Assembly: GCF_003075525.1 (NCBI RefSeq)
Contig: NZ_QDDR01000006.1
Span: 124,001 to 188,000 of the forward strand
Reading direction: 5' to 3'
Source of the DNA: Pararhodobacter aggregans
GTDB taxonomy: Bacteria; Pseudomonadota; Alphaproteobacteria; Rhodobacterales; Rhodobacteraceae
Length of the DNA: 64,000 nucleotides
The stretch's first letter is position 1; every line of letters begins with the position of its first letter. Shown here piece after piece: positions 27,334 through 35,494 of this stretch. A program made the translations under genes and the position numbers. The notes under the pieces are model-generated. The model did not search any database. It had not been told where the DNA came from and worked only from the letters and a program-made list of their open reading frames with translations.

Positions 27334-29118
27334 TTAATCCCTGAACTGCAGCGCATGCAGGCGCGCATAGGCGCCGTCCCGGGCCAGCAGCGTCTCGTGA
27401 TCGCCTTCCTCGACGACCTTGCCCGCCTCCATCACCACGATCTTGTCGGCATGGCGGATGGTGGAAAGCCGGTGCGCGATGACCAGCGTGGTGCGCCCGG
27501 CGCTGAGCTTGTCCAGCGCCTCCTGCACCAGTGCCTCGGAGCGCGCGTCCAGCGCCGAGGTCGCTTCGTCCAGCAAGAGGATCGGCGACTCGCGCAGCAG
27601 CGCCCGGGCGATCGCCACCCGCTGCCGCTGCCCGCCCGACAGCGCCGAGCCGCGCGGGCCGACCCGGGTGTCGAGCCCCTCGGTCAGCGAGGGCAGGAAT
27701 TCATCGACATGCGCCGCGGCGATGGCCTGCGGCAGCCGGGCCTCGGCCCCCGCCGGCGCGCCCATCAGCACGTTGTCGCGCAGCGTCTCGTCAAAGAGCG
27801 CGCTGTCCTGCGCAACCACGCTGAACAGGTCCCGCAGCCCCCGCAGGTCCATGCGCGAGACATCCTCGCCGCCGATCGTCACCCGGCCCGATTGCGGATC
27901 GGCAAGGCGCGTGAGCAGCGTGAAGACCGTCGATTTCCCCGCGCCCGAGGGGCCGACCAGCGCCGTGGTCTTGCCCGCCTCGGCGGTGAAGGAGAGCGCG
28001 CGCAGCACCGGCTCGCTGTCATAAGCGAAGGTCACGCCCTCGAAACGGATCGTCTCGGCCCCCTTGGCGGGCAGGGGGGCGAGCGGGCCCTCGGGCTGCG
28101 AGATGCGGGGCTTTTCGTCCAGCAGCCGGTGGATCCGCTCCAGCGAGGCCAGCACGTTCTGCCAGGCGCCCGACATCGTGCCGAGGCGGCGCAGCGGTTC
28201 GAACAGAAGGGCGATGGCGGCGACGAAGGTCATGAACTCGCCGACCGTGCGGTCACCGGCGACGATCTGCGCCCCGGCGAAGGTCAGCACCAGCGTGAAG
28301 CCCAGCGCCGCCACCAGATCCGACATCGACCCCATCGCCGCCTGACCCGCCGCCACCCGCACCCGGGCCTTGACGAAGCGCGAGAGCACGCGCGACAGGC
28401 GGTCGCCCTCGCTGGTCTCGATGCCGGTGCGCTGGATGGTCTGCACGCCGTGGAAGATCTCGTCCAGCCGTGTCGAGGCCGCGGCCGAGGCGTCGCGCGC
28501 CCGGACCCCCATGTCGCGCACCACCCGTTGCAGGAAGCCCGCGGGCAGCACCAGAAGCGGCACGCCGACCAGCGCCACCAGCGTCCAGACCCAGTCGGTC
28601 CAGAGCGCGACGCCAAGGAGCGCCACGATCGACACGGCATCACGGGCGACGCCGGGCAGGATGCGCTCGAAGACCGCGTTCAGTTCCACGGTGTCGCCCC
28701 TGACCCGGTCGATCAGATGGCCCGGCGGGTGCGTGTGGTGGAAGGATTGGTCGAGGCCCATCAGATGCAGGGTCAGCTGACGCTGCAGCCCCGCGCCGAC
28801 CTTCTCGGCCACCTGCGCCATGATCGTTCGGTAGACGAGCGAGGTGGTGGCCCTGAGGATGAAGGTGGCCCCGAACCCGAGCGCCACCCATTTCACCAGA
28901 TCGCCCCGGCCCGCGACCAGCACCTGGTCGAACATCGGCTTGAGAAGCGCCGAAAGCGCCCCCGCCATGGCGCCGTCGATGGTCATGCAGACGATGGCGA
29001 CCGACATGAGCGGCATCCAGCGTCGGGCATGGTTGGCCCAGAACCAGCGGGCAAGGGCACGGTCATGCGCGCGGCTGCGCTGCGGCGTGGGCGGGATCGG
29101 ATCGGGGGAGGAGGACAT
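27334..29118 (-). CDS. ABC transporter, fused permease/ATPase (MsbA-like)
   Basis: A 594-residue half-transporter. Residues about 35-320 are a six-helix ABC exporter domain. The ATPase follows with Walker A GPSGAGKST, Q-loop VVAQDSALFDETL, signature LSGGQRQRVAIARALL, Walker B ILLLDEATSALD and H-loop IAHRLS. Lipid A/phospholipid flippases (MsbA) and drug exporters share this form; the substrate cannot be decided. The ATG at 29118 is preferred because the upstream alternative is TTG without a ribosome site. Alone on its strand. Confidence 0.88.
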   Translation of the reverse strand: MSSSPDPIPPTPQRSRAHDRALARWFWANHARRWMPLMSVAIVCMTIDGAMAGALSALLKPMFDQVLVAGRGDLVKWVALGFGATFILRATTSLVYRTIMAQVAEKVGAGLQRQLTLHLMGLDQSFHHTHPPGHLIDRVRGDTVELNAVFERILPGVARDAVSIVALLGVALWTDWVWTLVALVGVPLLVLPAGFLQRVVRDMGVRARDASAAASTRLDEIFHGVQTIQRTGIETSEGDRLSRVLSRFVKARVRVAAGQAAMGSMSDLVAALGFTLVLTFAGAQIVAGDRTVGEFMTFVAAIALLFEPLRRLGTMSGAWQNVLASLERIHRLLDEKPRISQPEGPLAPLPAKGAETIRFEGVTFAYDSEPVLRALSFTAEAGKTTALVGPSGAGKSTVFTLLTRLADPQSGRVTIGGEDVSRMDLRGLRDLFSVVAQDSALFDETLRDNVLMGAPAGAEARLPQAIAAAHVDEFLPSLTEGLDTRVGPRGSALSGGQRQRVAIARALLRESPILLLDEATSALDARSEALVQEALDKLSAGRTTLVIAHRLSTIRHADKIVVMEAGKVVEEGDHETLLARDGAYARLHALQFRD

Positions 29119-29301
29119 GGCGCGCCGGTCTTGCAAGGGCTCGCGGCTCTATAGCGCGGAACGGCGGCGGGGGGAACCTCGGGTTTCCGGGGCGGCGCCG
29201 GGGGGGGGCCCTGTGTGGGGCATTGCTGGGGGTGTGGGATCACGGGGGGTTATGCTGGGGCGTTGAGGGTTTGGTAGGAGTGGCTCAGGCGTATGGGTCG
29301 G

Positions 29302-30699
29302 TCAGCTGTCATCGTAGGGCCAGCCTCTCAGGCCGTGTTTTTCAAGAAAGTCGCTTCTGAAAGGACTTGATATCAGATCCTTCGAATGGTGGGGCAACCA
29401 GTGTTCAAACATCTTGGCGCCCTCCACTTCTGCTGCACTGTGCCCTCTACAGAGGGCGAGAATGCATCCTTCGAGTTTATCGTTCTGCCCTTCATACTCT
29501 ATTCTGGCTCGGGAAATCGCTGGTCCCAATCGAGCGCTCCGTGCATAAGAGGAACCAACGATGGTATCGCTAGATCCAAAATAGCATTCTGAGAATTTTG
29601 ATGTGAAGATCATTGATTGTACTCTGGCGCCTGCAATAAATACGAAAAATCTCTTGGATACGAGAAATCCAACAGGTCCCAGCTCTGAAACATTCGCATA
29701 GTTCAAGTGCAGACCTGCCAGATCTGTACGGAAGAAGATCGGCCTGTGCAACATGCTGTGAATCATCTTTGCGCCACGTAGGTCGCAATCGCTGAAGTCT
29801 GAGCCTTCGATTCGACACAGCGACATATCAGCATCAGAAAATATACCCTTAGAAAAATCAATGCCGCTCAGGTCGGCGCCTCTAAGATTAAGTCGGAAAC
29901 GCTCTATTTCCTCGAGTTTGGTCTGAGCGGGCGATCTGCGCCGCAGCACATCTATAACGGTTTGAATGTCAATTCTTGACCACTTGATGTCAAAGGGGGG
30001 CGTGCGTGGCGTTAGATCTGAAGCAGGGGCGTTGTTCCGGATATACGCGCAGAGGATTTCCATGACACGGACATGGTCCCGGCCCTTGTCGTGGGTGGTG
30101 CTGTCCTGCGCGATGCGTTCCAGCGAGAGGATGGCGCCGATGCGGACTTCGAGGTTGGGGACGGTTTCGGAGAAGACTTGCCACTCCCCGGACGCTCCGA
30201 CCCATTCGTTCTCCTGTTTTTCGAGCCCAACGTCGCGCCATTCAATGGCCGTTCTGGTTTCAAGCTGCTCCCCCGCGCTGAGCTGGTCAGGGTGGCCACG
30301 ATGCAATTCAACCGGACGCCCGATCCGGTCCACCTTTTTCTCCGCCCCCAGTTGCTCGACCGCTTTGGCGATCCGGTCGGTCATATGGCCCTCTTTCTGG
30401 TAGCGCAGGCTCTGGTGGCGGATGATGGTGCCCCAGATCAGAAAGGGGGCGCCGAGGATCGCCGTGACCAGCGCTCCGGCGCCGAGATTGGGACCGGCGC
30501 CGTCGTCGCTCCAGAACACATCGCGGATCGTGCCGAAAAGGACGCTCACCGCGGCCGCGACCGCGGCGAAGAAGATCAGGACGAGGAGCGCGCCGAAGAG
30601 CTTGCCGAGGGGACGCGCCAGCGCCCAGTTCGGGGCGCCGTTCAGGCCCAGCCAGTCGAGCAGGTCTTGCGGCGGGATCTTCTCGGGCTGGTCGGACAT
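29302..30699 (-). CDS. Membrane-anchored pentapeptide-repeat protein with mosaic composition
   Basis: A 465-residue protein. Two membrane segments (about 34-56 and 74-93) are followed by a conserved cytoplasmic region (RYQKEGHMTDRIAKAVEQLG and SLERIAQDSTTHDKGRDHVR), then a pentapeptide-repeat block (about 269-325: LRGADLSGIDFSKGIF, CRIEGSDFSDCDLRGAKM), and a C-terminal part with no recognised fold. The 5' coding half is as GC-rich as the genome, but from about 30010 to 29300 it is strikingly AT-richer, so the 3' half looks acquired or swapped. The ATG at 30699 is chosen; an open extension upstream is only Pro-rich shadow. Function unknown. Confidence 0.78.
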   Translation of the reverse strand: MSDQPEKIPPQDLLDWLGLNGAPNWALARPLGKLFGALLVLIFFAAVAAAVSVLFGTIRDVFWSDDGAGPNLGAGALVTAILGAPFLIWGTIIRHQSLRYQKEGHMTDRIAKAVEQLGAEKKVDRIGRPVELHRGHPDQLSAGEQLETRTAIEWRDVGLEKQENEWVGASGEWQVFSETVPNLEVRIGAILSLERIAQDSTTHDKGRDHVRVMEILCAYIRNNAPASDLTPRTPPFDIKWSRIDIQTVIDVLRRRSPAQTKLEEIERFRLNLRGADLSGIDFSKGIFSDADMSLCRIEGSDFSDCDLRGAKMIHSMLHRPIFFRTDLAGLHLNYANVSELGPVGFLVSKRFFVFIAGARVQSMIFTSKFSECYFGSSDTIVGSSYARSARLGPAISRARIEYEGQNDKLEGCILALCRGHSAAEVEGAKMFEHWLPHHSKDLISSPFRSDFLEKHGLRGWPYDDS

Positions 30700-30765
30700 C
30701 GGATCTTTCACGCGCAAGGGACGGGGGCAGGATGGCGGTTCGGGGGGCGGTTGGGAAGGGGGAGC

Positions 30766-30880
30766 GGTGCGTGCGAGCACGCACCCTACCGGGGGCGGCG
30801 GGGGCGTGGTGGGTTGGAAACCCAGCCTACGGGGGCGGGGCGGTGTTAGGGGCTTGGTGCGTGCGAGCACGCACCCTACG
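30766..30880. repeat. Three REP-like palindromic units upstream of proS
   Basis: GGTGCGTGC-GA-GCACGCACC at 30766-30785 and again at 30856-30875, each followed by CTAC, with a related unit GGTGGGTTGGAAACCCAGCC at 30808-30827 followed by TACG. They make strong hairpins spaced 30-40 bp apart. The whole gap 30700-31010 has no gene; the rest is G-rich. Such hairpins ending in CCTACG are a REP-like intergenic type. Confidence 0.8.
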
Positions 30881-31010
30881 ACGGGCGGGGCGGCGGGAAA
30901 CGGGGATGGTGCGGGCGCGCAGGCAGCCTTCCCGGCGGGTGCGGGCGCGGCTTGCTCGTCTGCCGGGATTGGCCTAGACACATCGCGACGTTTTCTCGCA
31001 AAGGTGAGCC

Positions 31011-32351
31011 ATGCGCCTCAGCCGCTATTTCCTGCCCGTCCTCAAGGAAAACCCCTCGGAGGCGCAGATCGTCAGCCACCGGCTGATGCTGCGCGCGGGG
31101 ATGATCCGCCAGCAGGCGGCGGGGATCTATTCCTGGCTGCCGCTGGGCTACAAGGTGCTCAAACGCATCGAACAGATCGTCCACGAGGAGCAGATCCGCG
31201 CCGGCCACATCCCGCTGCTGATGCCGACCCTGCAGCCCGCGGACCTGTGGCGCGAATCCGGCCGCTATGATGCCTATGGCGCCGAGATGCTGCGCATCAA
31301 GGACCGGCACGAGCGCGACATGCTCTATGGGCCGACGAACGAGGAGATGATCACCGACATCTTCCGCAGCCATGTCGGCAGCTACAAGGACCTGCCGCTG
31401 ACCCTCTATCACATCCAGTGGAAGTTCCGGGATGAGGTCCGGCCGCGCTTCGGCGTGATGCGCGGGCGCGAGTTCCTGATGAAGGACGGCTATAACTTCG
31501 ATATCGACAAGCCCTCGGCGCTTCATGCCTATAACCGGCATATGGTGAGCTACCTGCGCACCTACGAGCGGATGGGTCTGACGGCGATCCCGATGCGCGC
31601 CGACAGCGGGCCCATTGGCGGCGACGACACCCATGAATTCCTGGTGCTGGCGCAGACCGGCGAATCCGAAGTGTTCTACGACGACCGCGTGACCCAGCTG
31701 AAGCTCGGCGACCGCGAGGTCGATTACGACAATTGGGATGAGGTCGCGGGCGTCTGCAAGGAATTCACCACGCTCTATGCCCGCACCGACGAGACCCATG
31801 ACGCGGCGAAATTCGCCGAGATCCCCGAGGAACACCGCAAGGTCGGCCGCGGCATCGAGGTCGGGCAGATCTTCTTCTTCGGGACCAAATATTCCGAGCC
31901 GATGGGCGCGGTAGTGGTCAACGACAAGGGCGAGCGGGTGCCGGTGCAGATGGGCTCGCACGGGATCGGCGTGTCGCGTCTGCTGGGGGCGATCATCGAG
32001 GCCTCGCATGACGAGAAGGGGATCATCTGGCCCGAGGGGGTGACGCCGTTCCACGCGGGGATCGTCAATCTCAAACAGGGCGACGGCGCGGCGGATGCGG
32101 CCTGCGAGGCGCTCTACAAGGCGCTGGCGGCAGCGGGGCTGGAGGCGCTCTACGACGACCGCAACGAGCGGGCCGGGGCCAAGTTCGCGACGATGGACCT
32201 GATCGGGTTGCCGTGGCGGATCACCGTCGGGCCGCGCGGGCTGGAGAAGGGCGTGGTCGAGCTGACCTCGCGCCGGACCGGCGAGAGCGAGGAGCTGGCG
32301 CCCGAGGCGGCGGTGGCGCGGCTGGTGGAGATCTACGCGGCCCATCGCTGA
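31011..32351 (+). CDS. proS: Prolyl-tRNA synthetase (short, editing-domain-less form)
   Basis: A 446-residue class II synthetase charging tRNA-Pro. Motif 1 region ([20 protein letters not shown]), motif 2 ([20 protein letters not shown]) and motif 3 ([14 protein letters not shown]) are clear, as is the anticodon-binding domain (about 350-440: [20 protein letters not shown]). At this length the insertion (editing) domain of E. coli ProS is missing, as usual in alphaproteobacteria, so mischarged Ala-tRNA-Pro must be cleared by a separate deacylase. It starts directly after the REP-like region. Confidence 0.96.
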   Translation: MRLSRYFLPVLKENPSEAQIVSHRLMLRAGMIRQQAAGIYSWLPLGYKVLKRIEQIVHEEQIRAGHIPLLMPTLQPADLWRESGRYDAYGAEMLRIKDRHERDMLYGPTNEEMITDIFRSHVGSYKDLPLTLYHIQWKFRDEVRPRFGVMRGREFLMKDGYNFDIDKPSALHAYNRHMVSYLRTYERMGLTAIPMRADSGPIGGDDTHEFLVLAQTGESEVFYDDRVTQLKLGDREVDYDNWDEVAGVCKEFTTLYARTDETHDAAKFAEIPEEHRKVGRGIEVGQIFFFGTKYSEPMGAVVVNDKGERVPVQMGSHGIGVSRLLGAIIEASHDEKGIIWPEGVTPFHAGIVNLKQGDGAADAACEALYKALAAAGLEALYDDRNERAGAKFATMDLIGLPWRITVGPRGLEKGVVELTSRRTGESEELAPEAAVARLVEIYAAHR

Positions 32352-32386
32352 GGCAGGCGCTTCGGGCGAGCCCCGGGGGTTTTCCT

Positions 32387-32424
32387 CCCCCGGACCCCCG
32401 GAGGATATTTGCAGAACAAAGATG
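32387..32424 (+). repeat. GAGGATATTT-type dispersed repeat, copy b
   Basis: CCCCCGGACCCCCGGAGGAT, then ATTTGCAGAACAAAGATG, 36 bases after the proS stop. It faces the inverted copy c at 32956, so the two bracket the gene-free stretch between them. Confidence 0.85.
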
Positions 32425-32866
32425 GGCGGGTATTCCCGCCCTTTTTCCTTGGGTTCTGGTTGCGATGGCGGGCGTTGGGGAAGGGCGCATTAAGGTTAAT
32501 GCGAAGGACCGGGATTCCGGGAGGGGGCGTCAGGCGCAGGAAGTGCCCCGGCGATCAGAGGGGGGCGGGGAGGCCGCCGCGGGCAGATCCGAAGGGCAGG
32601 GCGCTTGGGATGCGCGCGCGCGCCGTTCTTGAGGTGGGGCTTGCCGGAAGGCGCCGTCGGATCGCCTCGGTTCATGCGGTTTGGCGGTGCCGGGCGCCGT
32701 CTTCGAGGACCTCGGGTGCCGGCGGATCGCACCATGATACCATCGTCCGCAAAGTCCCCGGCGCGCCGCAGGCAGCTCACCCCAACCCAGCGCGCCGCTG
32801 CCAGTGGGCCAGCCTCGCCCCTTGCCGAGGCCTCGCCACGGTCCCGCCTCTCGCCGCACCGCTCCC
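32425..32866. other. Gene-free stretch between repeat copies b and c
   Basis: No convincing gene in either strand; several open frames exist but show no protein-like composition. It contains an 18-bp palindrome (32486-32503) near its left end and leads into a 15-bp tandem repeat and a CtrA-type box at the right. Confidence 0.5.
32486..32503. promoter_or_regulatory. Perfect 18-bp palindrome
   Basis: CGCATTAA-GG-TTAATGCG, arms identical in reverse complement. It has the form of a dimeric repressor site, in AT-rich bases unlike its surroundings. No gene is close downstream (the next is at 33117), so its purpose is unclear. Confidence 0.45.
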
Positions 32867-32926
32867 GCCCCCGAACGCAATGCCCCCGAACGCAATGCCC
32901 CTGAACGCAATGCCCTTGAACGCAAT
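32867..32926. repeat. Four tandem 15-bp repeats
   Basis: Unit GCCCCCGAACGCAAT four times without a gap. Units 1 and 2 are identical, unit 3 reads GCCCCTGAACGCAAT, unit 4 GCCCTTGAACGCAAT, and a partial GTTCTTG follows. The change moves stepwise, C to T, towards the right end. Confidence 0.85.
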
Positions 32927-32935
32927 GTTCTTGGG

Positions 32936-32950
32936 TTAAGCTCTCGTTAA
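32936..32950. promoter_or_regulatory. CtrA-type box TTAA-N7-TTAA
   Basis: TTAAGCTCTCGTTAA, followed by C, an exact match to the TTAA-N7-TTAA consensus of the cell-cycle regulator CtrA. It is also the core of the dyad GGGTTAA-GCTCTCG-TTAACCC (32933-32953). It ends five bases before repeat copy c. The next gene on the plus strand is DUF1328 at 33117. Confidence 0.5.
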
Positions 32951-32955
32951 CCCGC

Positions 32956-32992
32956 CATCTTTGTTCTGCAAATATCCTCGGGGGTCCGGGGG
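32956..32992 (-). repeat. GAGGATATTT-type dispersed repeat, copy c (inverted)
   Basis: CATCTTTGTTCTGCAAATAT, then CCTCGGGGGTCCGGGGG, the reverse complement of copy b with very few changes. It sits directly after the CtrA-type box. Confidence 0.85.
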
Positions 32993-33116
32993 CAGACGGC
33001 CCCCGGGGTGGCCACGGGCGCAGACATCAGGGCAGGGCGGAACCGGAAGCGCCCGGCAGGCGTTGGGCTTCACGGGAGCAGGCGGGAGGCGTCTGCCGGA
33101 ACGAAAGGTCACTCCG

Positions 33117-33278
33117 ATGCTGAAGTGGATTCTCATCCTTCTCGCCGTTGCCGCCATCGCCGGTCTTCTGGGCTTCGGCCGGATCTCGGGCGTGGCGCTG
33201 ACCGGGGCCAAGGTCCTGATCGTGGTGGCGCTGCTCATGTTCCTGCTCCTGCTTTTCGGCGTGGTGGTCATCGCCTGA
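33117..33278 (+). CDS. DUF1328 (YtjA-like) small membrane protein
   Basis: A 53-residue protein, MLKWILILLAVAAIAGLLGF, then GRISG and a second hydrophobic stretch (AKVLIVVALLMFLLLLFGVV). The ending differs from the usual LLG-pattern only slightly. The DUF1328 family is widespread in proteobacteria; its members are small two-helix membrane proteins of unknown role. A start further upstream is possible in the same frame but would lie in the repeat. Confidence 0.85.
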   Translation: MLKWILILLAVAAIAGLLGFGRISGVALTGAKVLIVVALLMFLLLLFGVVVIA

Positions 33279-33419
33279 CGCAGGGCCCCGAACCCCTTCA
33301 CGGCGGCGCACGAATGCGCGAGGAACGGCCCCGAGCGTGGTTTGCGCCGCCTCGTCGCGGTGACAGGCTGACGGGCGGCGGCTATAGATCGGGCGAAACC
33401 CCTGCCGTGAGCGCCCCGC

Positions 33420-34436
33420 ATGTCTGCCCGGACCATCGCCCTTGTCGCCGCCCTGACCCTTGCCGCGCCCCTGTTGATCGCCGCGCAGCAGACTGTTGCG
33501 CAGCAGACCGGCGCCCAGCAGGCGGCGGTCCAGCAGACGGCGTCCCCGCAGGCCCAGACCCCGCAGGCCCAGACCCCGCAGGAACGCGCCGAGAGGATGG
33601 CCACGGCCTTCCTTGCCTGGGCCGAGGCGGCGGGCGTGGAGGGGGCCGAGATCGCCGTGGCGCGCAACGGCGACCGGGTTTTGTCGCGCGCGGCCGAGGG
33701 CGTGCCGGGGGCTCCGCGCGTCCTGGGATCGCTGGGGAAATCGGTGACCGCGCAATGCGTGGCGGGGCTGGTCGAAGCCCGGCGCCTGCGTTGGGACACA
33801 ACGCTGGGCCAGGTGCTGGGCTGGACCGGGCCGGGGGCCGAGATCACCGTGGCCGGGCTCATCACCCAGTCTGCGGGGCTGCGCGACGACCGCACGCAGC
33901 AGGCGATGCCCCTGTGGTTCGACGGTCAGGGCAACTGGCACGCCGTCGCGCGCTGGGGTGTCGTTCCCGGCGAACCGGGCTTTCGGTACAACAACGAGAA
34001 TTACGCGATTCTGGGCAGTGTCATCGAGGCGGTGACCGGGCAGACCTATGCCGTGGCTTGCGACGGGGTGCTGCCGCAGGCTCGTCTGGCGCCCCCTGTC
34101 GAGCCGTTCGCTCCGATGGGCGGCTGGCAGGCGAGCCTCGGCGATTATGCGGTCTTCCAGTCGCTGCTCTGGGGCAACCGCCCGCCCGAGGGGCCGGTCG
34201 CCGACCTGGGCGGCGATGTGGTCTATGGGCTGGGCATGTACGGGCGGCCGCGCGGCGACGCCTGGATCTGGTGGCACCTCGGGGCTATCTGCATGCCGGG
34301 GCGGCTGGAGGCCACCGCCTATTCACTGGTCATGCTGGACGGCTGGACGGTGGCGGTGGCGATGGATGGCTGCCCGGACTACGATCAGCTGAGCACTCTG
34401 GACCGCACCCTTTGGGAGGCCTTCGCCAATGAATGA
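33420..34436 (+). CDS. Secreted serine hydrolase, beta-lactamase/DD-peptidase fold
   Basis: A 338-residue exported protein. A signal peptide (to about residue 22) is followed by a Gln/Thr/Ala-rich low-complexity arm with QQT and AQTPQ repeats (23-55). The catalytic motifs of the beta-lactamase-related fold are visible: S104-x-x-K107 in VLGSLGKS and Y190-N-N192 in FRYNNENYA. The third (KTG-like) motif is not clear; WWHLGAI near 275 may take its place. Physiological substrate unknown (class C-like esterase or peptidase). It overlaps the next gene by eight bases. Confidence 0.82.
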   Translation: MSARTIALVAALTLAAPLLIAAQQTVAQQTGAQQAAVQQTASPQAQTPQAQTPQERAERMATAFLAWAEAAGVEGAEIAVARNGDRVLSRAAEGVPGAPRVLGSLGKSVTAQCVAGLVEARRLRWDTTLGQVLGWTGPGAEITVAGLITQSAGLRDDRTQQAMPLWFDGQGNWHAVARWGVVPGEPGFRYNNENYAILGSVIEAVTGQTYAVACDGVLPQARLAPPVEPFAPMGGWQASLGDYAVFQSLLWGNRPPEGPVADLGGDVVYGLGMYGRPRGDAWIWWHLGAICMPGRLEATAYSLVMLDGWTVAVAMDGCPDYDQLSTLDRTLWEAFANE

Positions 34437-35337
34437 GCCGGTCATTCCGCGCATCGATCTGGACGCGCTGTTCGCGGGCGATCCCGCGCAGGCGGCCGAA
34501 GTGCGGCGCGGCGCTTGCGAGGTGGGGTTTCTGGTGGTGAGCGGCGGGCCGATCCCGCCGGATCGGGTCGCGTCGGTCATCGCCGCCTATCGCGCCTTCT
34601 TCGCGCTGCCCGAGGCCGAGAAGCGCGCGGTCGACATGGCGGCCACCGGGTCGAACCGGGGCTGGGGCGGGCCGCGGTCCGAACAGGTCGATCCGGCGGC
34701 GAACCCCGATTACAAGGAGGTCTTCGACATCGGGTTCGAGGTGCCGGGCTCCACCCTGCCGGTGCATGCGCCGAACCTCTGGCCCGCGCGACCCGCGGGT
34801 TTCCGGGCCGAGCTAGAGGGCTATTATGCCGAGGCGCGGGCGCTGGCCCTGCGGCTTCTGGGCGCCGTGGCCGCGGCGATCGGCGAGGATCCGGGCTTCT
34901 TCCTCGACAAGTTCACCCAGCCGATGGCGCTCTTGCGGGGAAACTTCTACCCGCCGCGGCCCGATTGGGCGGGGGAAAGGGATTTCGGCATCGCCGCGCA
35001 TACCGATTACGGCTGCCTGACCCTGCTGGCCAGCGACGGCGTGCCGGGGCTCGAGGTGCTGACCCGGGCCGGCGACTGGCTGCCGGTGCTGGCGCCGCCG
35101 GGATCTTTTGTCATCAATTTTGGTGAAATGCTCGAGATCTGGACCAACGGGCGGGTTCGCGCCACGCCGCATCGGGTGGTCGGGACGGGCGAGGCGCGGA
35201 TCTCGGTGCCGCTGTTTTTCAACCCCGATCCGGGGACAAATGTCGCGCCTTTGGGCTCTGGCCGGACAATCCTTGCGGTTGAGCACCTGCAGCGGCGCTT
35301 TGACGAGACCTACGTGCATCTGCAAAAGGCACGCTGA
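34429..35337 (+). CDS. Isopenicillin N synthase-like 2OG-Fe(II) oxygenase
   Basis: A 302-residue non-heme iron enzyme. Iron ligands are H191 and D193 (HTDYGCLTLL) and H248 (RATPHRVV), with the 2-oxoglutarate-binding R257-x-S259 (EARISVP). An N-terminal DIOX-type domain (DLDALFAGDPAQAAEVRRGA and GSNRGWG) precedes it. The substrate cannot be named. It overlaps the serine hydrolase stop by eight bases, so the two form one unit. Confidence 0.88.
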   Translation: MNEPVIPRIDLDALFAGDPAQAAEVRRGACEVGFLVVSGGPIPPDRVASVIAAYRAFFALPEAEKRAVDMAATGSNRGWGGPRSEQVDPAANPDYKEVFDIGFEVPGSTLPVHAPNLWPARPAGFRAELEGYYAEARALALRLLGAVAAAIGEDPGFFLDKFTQPMALLRGNFYPPRPDWAGERDFGIAAHTDYGCLTLLASDGVPGLEVLTRAGDWLPVLAPPGSFVINFGEMLEIWTNGRVRATPHRVVGTGEARISVPLFFNPDPGTNVAPLGSGRTILAVEHLQRRFDETYVHLQKAR

Positions 35338-35494
35338 GCCGGGCCTGCCCGGTAAGAAAGCGAAATTTTCGTGACGGGATGGGGATTTGGCCAGAAGCCG
35401 CCCGACCCTGCCGGGCACGGGGGGCGGCGGTTGACGCGCTCGCGCGGGGGCGGTACGGGAATGGGCCGTGCCCCCATGGCCGACGCCGGAACCG

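Noticed and set aside
29160-29230. G-run stretch as an intrinsic terminator of the ABC transporter gene
   Set aside because: It lies upstream of the start of that gene, has no proper stem and no T tract.
30766-30880. CRISPR array
   Set aside because: Only three palindromic units of two different sequences, irregular spacing, no cas genes; better explained as REP-like hairpins.
30700-30981. N-terminal extension of the pentapeptide-repeat protein
   Set aside because: The extra 94 residues are coded by the REP-like hairpins and are Pro-rich noise; the ATG at 30699 starts the recognisable protein.
32409-32939. Open frame of about 176 codons in the gap after proS
   Set aside because: It starts inside a dispersed repeat, ends in the 15-bp tandem repeat and has no protein-like composition or ribosome binding site.
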